Source of the DNA: Pseudomonadota bacterium
GTDB taxonomy: Bacteria > Tectomicrobia > Entotheonellia > Entotheonellales > Entotheonellaceae
Assembly (NCBI GenBank): GCA_005777235.1
Contig: SXND01000150.1
Span: 1 to 33,363, forward strand
Length of the DNA: 33,363 nucleotides
Direction of reading: 5' to 3'
Positions 16,761-25,041 of the stretch are shown in pieces. Under the pieces are notes generated by a model, which was given only the letters and a program-made list of their open reading frames with translations, was not told the origin of the DNA and did not search any database. The stretch's first letter is position 1, and the number at the start of each line of letters is the position of its first letter. The translations under genes and the position numbers were made by a program.

Positions 16761-17184
16761 CTACCCAGGTGCTCAATCGGGGTGGACGCGGCGCCAAACG
16801 TCCGGCTGATCTGCTCGGCCTCACCCCGTGAGCCCATAGGCGCGCGGTTAATCCCTCACCATTTGTTCTGTAAATACATACTTTTGTCCACTTTCCATCC
16901 GGGCTCAGTGTCGCCCACATTTTTACGGGGTGGGGGTGAGGGACGCAGAATGCCGTACAGGGGGTAGGCACCGCAGGCTTTGGGTCGCGACGCCCCGGGC
17001 CGCTGCGCCAAGACCGTGCGCAGGGCGATCACGCGCTGCGTGCGCCTGGCATCCCCTCCCTCAGCGTCGACCCATTCTTTCACCAGCCCACTCCTGCCTC
17101 AAGTTCCCTCACATCCTGCCGATAGGTTGAACTCTTCCCCAGCCATAGCCTGGAGATACACACAGCCATCGACAGGACAGCCGT
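16761..17184. other. non-coding spacer before the tetrapyrrole operon
   Basis: No supportable gene. Reading frames here lack domain signals and have unusual composition. The stretch should contain the promoter for the ten genes that start at 17185, but I cannot pick convincing -35 and -10 boxes. Confidence 0.4.
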
Positions 17185-17664
17185 ATGAAAAATGTCATGT
17201 TATATCCCATGGAACAACGCGTCGCCGTGCATACGCAGGCCCGCGTGCTGGATGCCTTGCTGGCTGAAGAACTCAATGTGCTGATGGCCTGTGGCGGGCA
17301 TGGGCTGTGCGCCACGTGCCATGTCTGGGTGGATGCCGGCATGGAAGAACTGACGCCGCTCACGGAGCGCGAGAAGCGCACCCTGGGCTGGGTGACGGGC
17401 GCTAATGTGCGCTCGCGGCTGGCGTGCCAGGTAAAAGTGCTCGGCGACGGGGTCGTCGTCTCGGTCCCGGAGGGCATGTACGTTGAATCCACCCAGAACC
17501 TTGAAAAACTCATCGGGCAACGCGCCATGGTCAACGTGTTGCACCCCATTGATGGTCGCGTGTTGATCCAGAAGGGCAAGATCATCACCCGCAGTCGCAT
17601 CATGGAACTGGCTAGTATTGACTTCGACATGGCACAACTGCGCGCCAAAATCGCCAAAGGCTAA
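17185..17664 (+). CDS. 2Fe-2S plant/adrenodoxin-type ferredoxin
   Basis: A 159-residue protein with a beta-grasp ferredoxin domain in residues 1-95. All four cluster ligands are present: Cys36, Cys42, Cys45 (ACGGHGLCATCHV) and Cys81 (RLACQV). A C-terminal extension of about 60 residues (to QLRAKIAKG) has no motif that I recognise. It is the first gene of the operon, 17 bases before a V4R gene. Plant-type 2Fe-2S ferredoxins donate electrons to heme oxygenase and to bilin reductases in phototrophs. The heme oxygenase gene further along makes this a plausible redox partner. That link is inference from context. Confidence 0.88.
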   Translation: MKNVMLYPMEQRVAVHTQARVLDALLAEELNVLMACGGHGLCATCHVWVDAGMEELTPLTEREKRTLGWVTGANVRSRLACQVKVLGDGVVVSVPEGMYVESTQNLEKLIGQRAMVNVLHPIDGRVLIQKGKIITRSRIMELASIDFDMAQLRAKIAKG

Positions 17665-17681
17665 ACTGGAAGGAATCACGC

Positions 17682-18338
17682 ATGGCCATCACGCTCGCTG
17701 AGGGAGGGAGTACTCAGCTCTATCATGCCTGGTACAGCATGAGAGACTATCTTGAACATGACCGCGAAGCCGGTCGCGTCCGGCAACGCACGGGCACCCG
17801 TGGCCTGCACGTCACGGAAGATTTTGTGGTGGGGCTGCAACAGGGGCTCGAAGAAGAAGTGGGCGATGCGGCAGGCATCATCATGTACCGCGCCGGTTAC
17901 GAGTGGGCTCTCAAGGATATGCGGGCCTTTGAGGCGCGGTTTACGGCGGAGTTTGGCGGCAAAACTTCGATCACAGAGGCGAACCTACTCTTTGTGCTGG
18001 AAAGCTGGTGGTGGCCGCTGACGGCGGAAGGCTGGGGCACCTGGCGCGTGGATCTGTCGCGCAGCAAAGAAGGGCTCATCGTGGTAGATCTCTTTGACTC
18101 GGCAGTCGCCAAATCGCTGGGCAATATCGGCAAACCCGTCTGCCATATGTATGCCGGCATGCTGGCCGGCGCCTTTACCTATGTCTCGAAACGCGAGCTC
18201 TCGGGCATCGAGATCCAGTGCTATGCCATGGGGGCCGACTTCTGTAAGTTCCTCCTGGGCAGCGAGCGGCGGGTGAATGCCGTGTCCTTCTGGGTCCAGG
18301 AAGGCGCCATGGCCCAGGAAATTATTGATCGTCTCTAA
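17682..18338 (+). CDS. V4R-domain protein, first copy
   Basis: A 218-residue protein. The ATG follows GGAAGGA. The C-terminal half is a clear V4R (vinyl-4-reductase) domain: PVCHMYAGMLAGAFTYVSKR, then IEIQCYAMGADFCKFLLG. V4R is a small-molecule-binding fold also found in BchJ, phenol-responsive activators and TRAPP subunits. The N-terminal half is helical (GYEWALKDMRAFEARF) with a Trp-rich stretch (ESWWWPL). In a cluster with heme oxygenase and phycobiliprotein-like proteins, a role in binding a tetrapyrrole or its breakdown product is attractive but unproven. There is no DNA-binding domain. Confidence 0.82.
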   Translation: MAITLAEGGSTQLYHAWYSMRDYLEHDREAGRVRQRTGTRGLHVTEDFVVGLQQGLEEEVGDAAGIIMYRAGYEWALKDMRAFEARFTAEFGGKTSITEANLLFVLESWWWPLTAEGWGTWRVDLSRSKEGLIVVDLFDSAVAKSLGNIGKPVCHMYAGMLAGAFTYVSKRELSGIEIQCYAMGADFCKFLLGSERRVNAVSFWVQEGAMAQEIIDRL

Positions 18339-18362
18339 ATGCCCAAGGGAGGACCACGACCC

Positions 18363-18878
18363 ATGTATGGAGGAGCAGGTAGCCCCGCAATGCTGCCAGA
18401 CATTGAGATCATGCTCACGCTACTGCGTGAGTTGAATATACGCCCACGCGCCTTGCCGGAGACGCACGAGATTCTCGCCGGCCTGGGACAGTTGTACGGT
18501 CGCCCCATGGCGTCCGTTAGCACAGTGCCGACGCCAGCCGTCGTGCCGTCCAGGCCGACGCGCGTGGTGGAAGATTTACGTCTCTCCGTGACGGCGTTTT
18601 TTGCGCGTGTGCCCTGGGAGAAATCCCGTCCAGCGCAGAAGAGCCCGACGCCCCCTGTGGTTACCCGTCACACACCGGCTGGTCCCATGATGGCCGCAGC
18701 GCAGCGCGGCATCGTGTTGCCGCCAGCCCCCGTAGCCGTGCGTCATGACGGGCGGCCGGACCTGCGTGTCTCCGTGCAGGCGTTTTTGGCCGCGGTGCCA
18801 TGGGCGGCCAGTCCAGCATCGGCGCGTCCAGGGACACCGTCTGCCACCAGAGTACCCTTACAAAGGAGCCGCGCATGA
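18363..18878 (+). CDS. small Pro-rich protein with a duplicated FFxxVPW motif
   Basis: A 171-residue protein of unknown family. ATG 18363 is chosen because GGGAGGA lies nine bases upstream; the ATG at 18339 abuts the previous stop without a ribosome site. The N-terminus is helical (EIMLTLLRELNI). The rest is Pro/Ala-rich linker carrying one motif twice: DLRLSVTAFFARVPWEKS near residue 72 and DLRVSVQAFLAAVPWAAS near 134. The spacing suggests two short linear motifs that dock onto a partner, perhaps one of the flanking V4R proteins or the kinase. The stop overlaps the next start by four bases (ATGA), implying translational coupling. Confidence 0.7.
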   Translation: MYGGAGSPAMLPDIEIMLTLLRELNIRPRALPETHEILAGLGQLYGRPMASVSTVPTPAVVPSRPTRVVEDLRLSVTAFFARVPWEKSRPAQKSPTPPVVTRHTPAGPMMAAAQRGIVLPPAPVAVRHDGRPDLRVSVQAFLAAVPWAASPASARPGTPSATRVPLQRSRA

Positions 18879-19528
18879 GCGCTGCAGCACTGTTAGATCA
18901 ACATATTGTTCCGAACCTTTTTGATCCCACGTACTATTATCGCCTCAACGTCAGAACCGGGGTGATGCAGAACGCCTTTGGCACCAAATGTTGCACCTTC
19001 TCCGGCTATGCCTTGCAGGGGTTATATACGGCCCTCAAGGATGAAACCGGCCCGGCCTGGCACCTGGTGATGCGGCGCTGTGGGGAGCTCTGGGGCAAAC
19101 GCTTTGCCACCCGTTTGCTGGAGGAGATTGCCACGTTCTATCACGAGGGGCTGGCGGACATGACCATGGCGCGTTTTACGGCCCTGGTCGAAGCCTATTT
19201 TGCCGGCGCCGGCTGGGGGCGTCCGCGTTTCGATTTCTCCCATATGCCCCAGGGCCTGCTACTCGTCGAGGTACAGAACGAAATCTTCGGTGACCTCTTG
19301 CGCCAGGCCAACGAGCGCGCCGGGGCCTTGCTCGAAGGCGTCCTGAAGGCCCTCTTCACGGCGGTCACCACCGAGGACATGGACTGCTATGAGACGCAAT
19401 CCATCGGCATGGGAGCCTCGACCTCACGCTTTGTGCTGGGGACGCGCGTGCGTCTCAGTCCGGTGCTGGCCTGGATCGAAGACGGGACAGGGCACCAGGA
19501 CATCATGGCACGACTCGTAGCAGCGTAG
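18875..19528 (+). CDS. V4R-like protein, second copy
   Basis: A 217-residue protein. The ATG follows AAAGGAG at about 8 bases and overlaps the previous stop. It resembles the first V4R protein in layout: helical first half (GYALQGLYTALKDETG, GELWGKRFATRLL), a central hydrophobic strand region (MPQGLLLVEVQNEIF), and a V4R-like C-terminal part (GVLKALFTAVTTEDMDCYET, then GMGASTSRFVLGTRVR). It is more diverged in the second half than the first copy. A pair of related small-molecule-binding proteins could form a heterodimer. The ligand is unknown. Confidence 0.7.
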   Translation: MSAAALLDQHIVPNLFDPTYYYRLNVRTGVMQNAFGTKCCTFSGYALQGLYTALKDETGPAWHLVMRRCGELWGKRFATRLLEEIATFYHEGLADMTMARFTALVEAYFAGAGWGRPRFDFSHMPQGLLLVEVQNEIFGDLLRQANERAGALLEGVLKALFTAVTTEDMDCYETQSIGMGASTSRFVLGTRVRLSPVLAWIEDGTGHQDIMARLVAA

Positions 19529-19560
19529 CCTATAACCAGGAAAGAGATAGCAGACACACC

Positions 19561-21576
19561 GTGATGAGCCCTCTCATACTCGACGCAGTTTTAAGCGAAC
19601 GCTACGTGCCCCTGGAGATTGTCGGCCAAGGCGCCTTCGCGACAGTGATTAAAGCGCGGGACCGGCGGGATGGCCGTCTCGTAGCGATCAAGCACTTTCC
19701 CACAGTACGTGGACAACAGCGGAAGTTTTTCCAAGAACTCACCGTGTTGATGCAACTGATCAACCCGTACATCGTGCAGGGCCTGGATTTGTGCAACACC
19801 GGCGACCACTCCAGCGCCTTGATCCTGGAATTCGCCGAGGGTGGTAGCCTGCGGGATCGTCTCATCCAGGGCACGCCCTGGCCGCTGGGCCAGGCCCTGC
19901 CCGTCGTTATGCATGTGGCGCAGGGCCTGGCGTATGCCCATAGCCAGGGCATCGTGCATCGCGACCTGAAACCGGAGAATATCCTGTGCTTTGACAGCCC
20001 AACCAGCACGGCCTACAAAATGACGGATTTTGGCATTGCCAAGTTTATCGGACTCTCGGGCCAGGCCAAAACCAGTATTGGCTCGCCGGCCTACATGGCG
20101 CCGGAGCAATTTTATGACCGCTATTCGTTCCAATCCGACATCTATGCCCTCGGTATTGTCTTCTATGAATTGCTGCACGGCGCCACGCCGTTTCAGGGTA
20201 GTCCGGCCGCCATGTTTAAGGGGCATCTGGAAACGGCCATCGTACCCGCAGCGCGGATGCCTGCAGATGCGGCCGCGCTGCTCTGCAGCATGGTCGCCAA
20301 GCAGGCGGAAGAACGCCCCGATGCGCTGCGCCTGTGTGCAGCGCTGCAGGCCCTGGCGCAGGCGCACGGCCTCACCGTGTCCTGCCCTGTGGGCACAACG
20401 TCAGTGCAGCCTCCGGCAGAGACCGGCGCGGCAGCGACGCGCTCGCTGACGGGTGCAGCCCTGTTTGCGGATATGTTTAACAATGACGCACCACCAGCCG
20501 CGCCTCCCGCCGTAGCGTCTGTGGACGTGCCCACCCCCACCGCCAGCCCCGCGCCAGCCAGGCCGACGCACGATGTGGCCAACATCTTTGGCCAGGGCTT
20601 TGAGGAAACACCGCTCCTGGCTGCCTCTGCCACGCGGGCGCTGGAGCGCGCCCCGATGACTTTTGGGCAGATACAACTCACGCCGCAATGGTCCCGCGCG
20701 GTTGACTCCAAGTCGCTGCGCTTCGCCAACCTGGACAATAACCAGGAGTTGCTCATCGTTACCCAAATAGGCGTGCACGGCTTGAACGCACAGGCCGGCA
20801 AAGGCGATGTCTGGTATCAAGGCGCGCTGGAACGCCTGGGGACGCCCAGCCACGGCATCCTCCCGGTGCTCAACGGACGCGACGTGTTCGTGTTGCAGCC
20901 TGGGGAAGCCGCTGTGGAGCGCTGGGCCCTGGACGTGGAGGCCCAGCAAGTCTGTTTTGCTCCTGAGGCGCAAGCCGCCGCCGTGGTGGTGGGCCAGACG
21001 GTGTCGTACTACGACCACGCGGGCACCCTCTGCTGGTCCGGCATGCTGGAGGCGCCAGCTGCGGCCGTCTGCGTCACGTTTGACCACGAGGGGGAACTGA
21101 TGGTGCTGGGCTATGACTCGGAGGATCAGGGGGTGTATTTCTACGACCGCTATGGCCGGGAAGTGGCGCACTTCTGGTTGCCCGGGCGCATTGTCGCTGC
21201 TACGCGGTGCCGTTTTGCCTCCGGGGCCTGGATCATCCTTGACACCCCCGCGGGCCCACAGGTCATGCGCGTCGCGCGCAGTGGGCAAGTGATGGCGCCC
21301 CAGCCGATCACACGGCTCTTGCATCGCCTCATCGGCGCCCGCGGCTGGCTCTGTGGGCTGGATGAAACGAACACACTGTACGTCCTGGACCCCAGCACCG
21401 GTGCCATGGCGCCGGTGCCGGTGCTCGGGCAGGTTATCGACTATGAGCATGGAATGGAAGAAGCCCATCTGTATGTGCTGGAAGAACGGGATGCCGTGCT
21501 GCGCTATGCCTCCGTGTTCACAGTCGAGCCCATCATGACGACGCAGGGCGTCGCGCCCTACACACCAAGGAGCTGA
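19561..21576 (+). CDS. Ser/Thr protein kinase with a beta-propeller-like C-terminal domain
   Basis: A 671-residue protein. It starts GTG-ATG; either codon is possible and the ribosome site (AGGAAAGAG) is distant. Residues 12-280 are a complete Hanks-type kinase: VGQGAFATVIKA (glycine loop), Lys44 in VAIKHF, HRDLKPEN at 133-140, DFGIAK from Asp156, GSPAYMAPEQ and SDIYALGIVFYELL. An Ala/Pro-rich linker of about 120 residues has no membrane helix, so it is probably cytoplasmic. Residues 375-665 are beta-rich with repeated aromatic-Asp turns (VYFYDRYGREV, LYVLDPSTGAM), as in a beta-propeller sensor. It is the only kinase of the cluster with all catalytic residues. Confidence 0.88.
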   Translation: MMSPLILDAVLSERYVPLEIVGQGAFATVIKARDRRDGRLVAIKHFPTVRGQQRKFFQELTVLMQLINPYIVQGLDLCNTGDHSSALILEFAEGGSLRDRLIQGTPWPLGQALPVVMHVAQGLAYAHSQGIVHRDLKPENILCFDSPTSTAYKMTDFGIAKFIGLSGQAKTSIGSPAYMAPEQFYDRYSFQSDIYALGIVFYELLHGATPFQGSPAAMFKGHLETAIVPAARMPADAAALLCSMVAKQAEERPDALRLCAALQALAQAHGLTVSCPVGTTSVQPPAETGAAATRSLTGAALFADMFNNDAPPAAPPAVASVDVPTPTASPAPARPTHDVANIFGQGFEETPLLAASATRALERAPMTFGQIQLTPQWSRAVDSKSLRFANLDNNQELLIVTQIGVHGLNAQAGKGDVWYQGALERLGTPSHGILPVLNGRDVFVLQPGEAAVERWALDVEAQQVCFAPEAQAAAVVVGQTVSYYDHAGTLCWSGMLEAPAAAVCVTFDHEGELMVLGYDSEDQGVYFYDRYGREVAHFWLPGRIVAATRCRFASGAWIILDTPAGPQVMRVARSGQVMAPQPITRLLHRLIGARGWLCGLDETNTLYVLDPSTGAMAPVPVLGQVIDYEHGMEEAHLYVLEERDAVLRYASVFTVEPIMTTQGVAPYTPRS

Positions 21577-21581
21577 GGAAG

Positions 21582-24503
21582 ATGTACGAACCGTTAGAGC
21601 AACTTATTGATCGTGCGCGCCAACGCCACTTCACGGACGAGGAAATCTCGGGGATTGCCAGCCACGCCCAGCGTCTGGCGGTCGGGTGTGACGTCCTGGC
21701 CCGCCTCCGGCCGCTCGAAACTTCCCTGGTGCAAGCGGCGCTGCGCCAGACCACAGAACACTTCCCGGACCTGGAGGCCACCGTGCCTGGGGCAACGCCG
21801 ATGTTGGAACAGTCTCTGGTGTGGCTGCTGCGCCAAACCGCCTTGGCCATGGCGGTAGACGACTACACCAGGTGGTGTGACTTCCTGTGCGACCTCCAGG
21901 CGGCTTTTTGGCAGAGTGGCGTCAGCGGCGAGGTGACCGAATACGCTACCGCGGCCCTGCGGGACCTGGTATGGGAAAAGCTCGCGGGCCAGGCGGCCAG
22001 TGCCTGTGATGCCTGGTTGCGTCTCGGAGCGCGTTTTTTGACGGTAAGCGCGGAAGTGGGTGCCACCAGGGCGTTGATCCTGGACGAAGCGGTTGCTGCC
22101 CTGTTCACGCAGTATCCTGATCTGGCCAGCCGCTACGCGGATTGCGCCCGCAAGACAGCCCAGGACTTTGAGCACGTGCTCCTGCACAGCATCCGCGGCA
22201 TGCTACCTGACGGCGCTCAGCGGGTGTTTCGTATGCTGCGCACGTACCATGAAGCCATTGTGCAGGCCAGGTTTGACGTGACCATAATGGAAGATGCCTA
22301 CGAGCTTCTCACCAACACGTGCCGCACGCACCTCGATGCCGGGCGCAGTCTTGAACTGTTCGCGCAGCTCCAACCGGTGGGTGATTTTATTACGCTGTCC
22401 GCCGATCTGGGGATGCACATGGACGCGCTACTGACGCAGAGCGTTGACACCCTGTATCACCTGCATCCAGATCAAGACCGCGCCGCCGAGTATATCGAGA
22501 AGACCGCCCGTGACGAGCGCCTTGTCCTGGAGCACTGCGCCTATGCCACCCTGCCAGGGGGACAAGAGGAGTTGATCCGGCTGGTCATGGGTTTTCAAGG
22601 GACGCTGGTACGCTTCAATTTTGGGGCACGCCTGGTGACCGACGCCTACAAAATCCTCCTCGACACCTGTCGTACCACCCTACGGGCTCGGTCGCGTGCC
22701 ACCCTGATACCCGTCCTGCATCGCACCGCCCATGTCCTAGCGCTCGGCGCCGATCTTGCGGAAAAGGGTGAGGTGATGTTGACGGGTGTGACCGAACGGC
22801 TCGCCACGCACTATCCTGAGTATTATGCCGCGCATCCCACGGCCCGGCTCTATACCCGCCGTGATCAGGAACAGCTGCTCTTCCACCTGGCGCTGGGCCT
22901 GTTACCCGGCGCAGCCGACTATAGCGCCGGACGTTTTGCCATGTTTGGCGAGACGCTGCTTGCCCATCGCCTGGACCCCGCCCTGCTGCGCACCTCGTTT
23001 GTCATGCTGGAAGAGGCCTGCATGGAGACCCTACAAGCCCAGTCGCTCGCCTTGTTGATGCCCTACTGGCACCAGGTGCGGCGTTATCTCGAGGTGTGTC
23101 TGGCCCTGGCCCCCGTGGAAGAGTCCATCGTGGAGGGAGTCTGCACCGTGCTGCGCGCCGAATGTGCGACGGCGGTGGAAAGCTATGCCGATGGGTACAC
23201 CAGAGCCACGCGTGATGTCCGGACGTTCCTGCGCACCGCTGCCCTGGCGCTGCTACCCGGCGGCGAAGAGCATCTTGTGCGTGGCCTGTCGCGGTGTGTG
23301 GACAATGTCTTGGACGTCAAGATGCCACGAGCCATGCTGCATACCACATACACGACGCTTCTCCACGCCGTACGCACGGTGCTCCCCGCTGTGCAGCAGG
23401 CCTGGTTCCTACCTGTGCTGCAACGTAGCCAGTCGTGTATTGAGGTGGCTGCTGACCTCGGCACCCATATCGAGGCTATCGTCACCCCCATAATGGAGAC
23501 CACTCTGGCGCGTCTACCCCAGCAGGTGCAGCACACTCTAGGCGTATGCCGGCAGGGGGCTGCCGATCTGGCGCAGACCTTGCGCTGCAGTACACTCGCC
23601 CTGGTGCCCGGCGGCAGCCGTCACCTGGCCCAGGGACTGTGGGAGTTCAGCGCTGTCCTCGCAGCTCAGCAGCGTGGCGCCGAGGTGTTGCGTGAGGCCT
23701 ACGAGACCTTTGGCCAGGCAGTCCAGGCCCGGCTCGATGCGACGTTGCAGCCCATCTTTGGCCCCGTGCTGGAGACGACCCTCCAGGCCATGACTCTGCT
23801 GGCGGAACTGGCGGAATGTGCCGACGTCATTATCGTAGAGAGTGTGGAATCACTGTTTCGCGCCTATCCGGCAGTGCTGCAGTCCATGCGGGGCTGCCGT
23901 GACAACACGGTGCGTGACATGCACTGCCTCTTACGGTGCGCTGCCATTGCCGTGGCCGAAGGCGGCGGGGAGTTCCTGGTGCAGCGGCTGCAGATGTTCG
24001 CCGAAGTCCTCCTGGATGGGCGCTTTGGCGCCGCCTGTATGTGGGAGGCCTATGACGGCCTGGCACGCAGTGCCGCAAAGCATCTCCGCCATCCTGCCAA
24101 ACAGGTACTGGTCACGGCCCTGGAAAGCGCCCGGGACTATATTGTGCTCATGGCGGGTCTGGCAGACAAAGAGACCGTCATCCTCCAGGATACCCAGACC
24201 GCCCTCTTCGCCGCGCACGGGCCCCGCATGCAGTCTTACCGTCAGGCGCGCACGGAGACCGAGCATGACCAGCGGCTCATGTTGCGGTCGAGCGCCCTGG
24301 CGCTCCTGCCGGGGGGCCAAGCGCAGCATGAGGAGACCGTCGCTGCGCTGCGCACGGTCACGCAGCGAGTGCCATTTGACCACGCTGTGATGCTCGACGC
24401 CTACGCCTTGTTACAACAGTACTGTATTAGACACCTGGAGATTGGTCCGGTGCAGCGCTTAACCGAGATGCTGGTCCAGACAGCCCAACGGTGTCTCGCG
24501 TAA
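21582..24503 (+). CDS. 973-residue protein of eight phycobiliprotein-like (globin-superfamily) repeats
   Basis: An all-helical protein without signal peptide. The ATG follows AAGGAG at nine bases. A hallmark segment of the type RDxxxxLRxxALALLPGG recurs near residues 88, 206, 321, 437, 555, 673, 790 and 907, a steady period of about 117 residues. Unit 5 (TRDVRTFLRTAALALLPGG) aligns without gaps to the phycobiliprotein segment IRDLDYYLRYATYAMLAGD, which contains Arg86 and Asp87. The bilin-attaching Cys84 position is Thr, Ala or Gly in the units checked. Each unit also has the ADLxxxxDxLL, YP and AYxxL blocks of a globin-like core, and is shorter than a phycobiliprotein. I infer noncovalent tetrapyrrole binding or a scaffold role. 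Homology is judged by eye. Confidence 0.72.
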   Translation: MYEPLEQLIDRARQRHFTDEEISGIASHAQRLAVGCDVLARLRPLETSLVQAALRQTTEHFPDLEATVPGATPMLEQSLVWLLRQTALAMAVDDYTRWCDFLCDLQAAFWQSGVSGEVTEYATAALRDLVWEKLAGQAASACDAWLRLGARFLTVSAEVGATRALILDEAVAALFTQYPDLASRYADCARKTAQDFEHVLLHSIRGMLPDGAQRVFRMLRTYHEAIVQARFDVTIMEDAYELLTNTCRTHLDAGRSLELFAQLQPVGDFITLSADLGMHMDALLTQSVDTLYHLHPDQDRAAEYIEKTARDERLVLEHCAYATLPGGQEELIRLVMGFQGTLVRFNFGARLVTDAYKILLDTCRTTLRARSRATLIPVLHRTAHVLALGADLAEKGEVMLTGVTERLATHYPEYYAAHPTARLYTRRDQEQLLFHLALGLLPGAADYSAGRFAMFGETLLAHRLDPALLRTSFVMLEEACMETLQAQSLALLMPYWHQVRRYLEVCLALAPVEESIVEGVCTVLRAECATAVESYADGYTRATRDVRTFLRTAALALLPGGEEHLVRGLSRCVDNVLDVKMPRAMLHTTYTTLLHAVRTVLPAVQQAWFLPVLQRSQSCIEVAADLGTHIEAIVTPIMETTLARLPQQVQHTLGVCRQGAADLAQTLRCSTLALVPGGSRHLAQGLWEFSAVLAAQQRGAEVLREAYETFGQAVQARLDATLQPIFGPVLETTLQAMTLLAELAECADVIIVESVESLFRAYPAVLQSMRGCRDNTVRDMHCLLRCAAIAVAEGGGEFLVQRLQMFAEVLLDGRFGAACMWEAYDGLARSAAKHLRHPAKQVLVTALESARDYIVLMAGLADKETVILQDTQTALFAAHGPRMQSYRQARTETEHDQRLMLRSSALALLPGGQAQHEETVAALRTVTQRVPFDHAVMLDAYALLQQYCIRHLEIGPVQRLTEMLVQTAQRCLA

Positions 24504-24534
24504 CTTACCCTGCTTGCCGATGAGGAGACGACGA

Positions 24535-25017
24535 ATGCGACGAGATTTTCTCCACCTGAGTGTGGAGCTACTGCAGCGACCGATCACCGACGAGGAACTG
24601 GCAGCGCTGCGCCGCCATGCTGAACATGTGCGTCACACGCCCGCCGTGGCGCTGGCCCTGAAACACCACGAACAAGACATCGTACACGCCACGGTCACGA
24701 AGCTTTATCAGCGCTACCCGCAACAACTCGAGCGCTATGCCCTCACCGAGGTGAAGACCCGGCGGGATATGCGCAGCGTGCTGGGCTATTGCTTGTATGC
24801 GGTGGTACTCGATGATCCCGACTATGCCAAAGATAAAATGCTGTACTGGTATCGTACCATCCTGAATGCTTTCGAGTTCGGCCAGACATTTGTGGAGGAT
24901 GCGTACCGTCTTTTACAGGCTGAAGTCGTGGCGCATCTCGGCGCAGAAACCAGCGCGCCGTTAAGCGCCATGCTCGACGAAGCCATTGCGGTCTTTAACG
25001 ATCCCCACATGGGCTAA
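24535..25017 (+). CDS. single-unit phycobiliprotein-like protein
   Basis: A 160-residue protein, close to the usual phycobiliprotein length of 160-177. ATG 24535 has GAGGAG seven bases upstream. The layout follows a phycobiliprotein: N-terminal helices with ITDEELAALRRHAEHVR, then LYQRYPQQLERYA, then TRRDMRSVLGYCLYAVVLDD, then VEDAYRLLQAEVVAHLG. Arg77-Asp78 match Arg86-Asp87 of phycobiliproteins; Thr75 takes the place of the bilin-linking Cys84. It lies between the eight-unit protein and heme oxygenase with short gaps, so it is probably co-expressed with both. Globins associated with bilin synthesis have, to my memory, been reported in nonphotosynthetic bacteria; whether this belongs to them needs a profile search. 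Confidence 0.72.
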   Translation: MRRDFLHLSVELLQRPITDEELAALRRHAEHVRHTPAVALALKHHEQDIVHATVTKLYQRYPQQLERYALTEVKTRRDMRSVLGYCLYAVVLDDPDYAKDKMLYWYRTILNAFEFGQTFVEDAYRLLQAEVVAHLGAETSAPLSAMLDEAIAVFNDPHMG

Positions 25018-25041
25018 CACGTATACAACACAGGAGTACAC

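Noticed and set aside
16782..17130. Several short frames on both strands between the MFS remnant and the ferredoxin gene
   Set aside because: No ribosome sites, domains or consistent codon use; they overlap one another.
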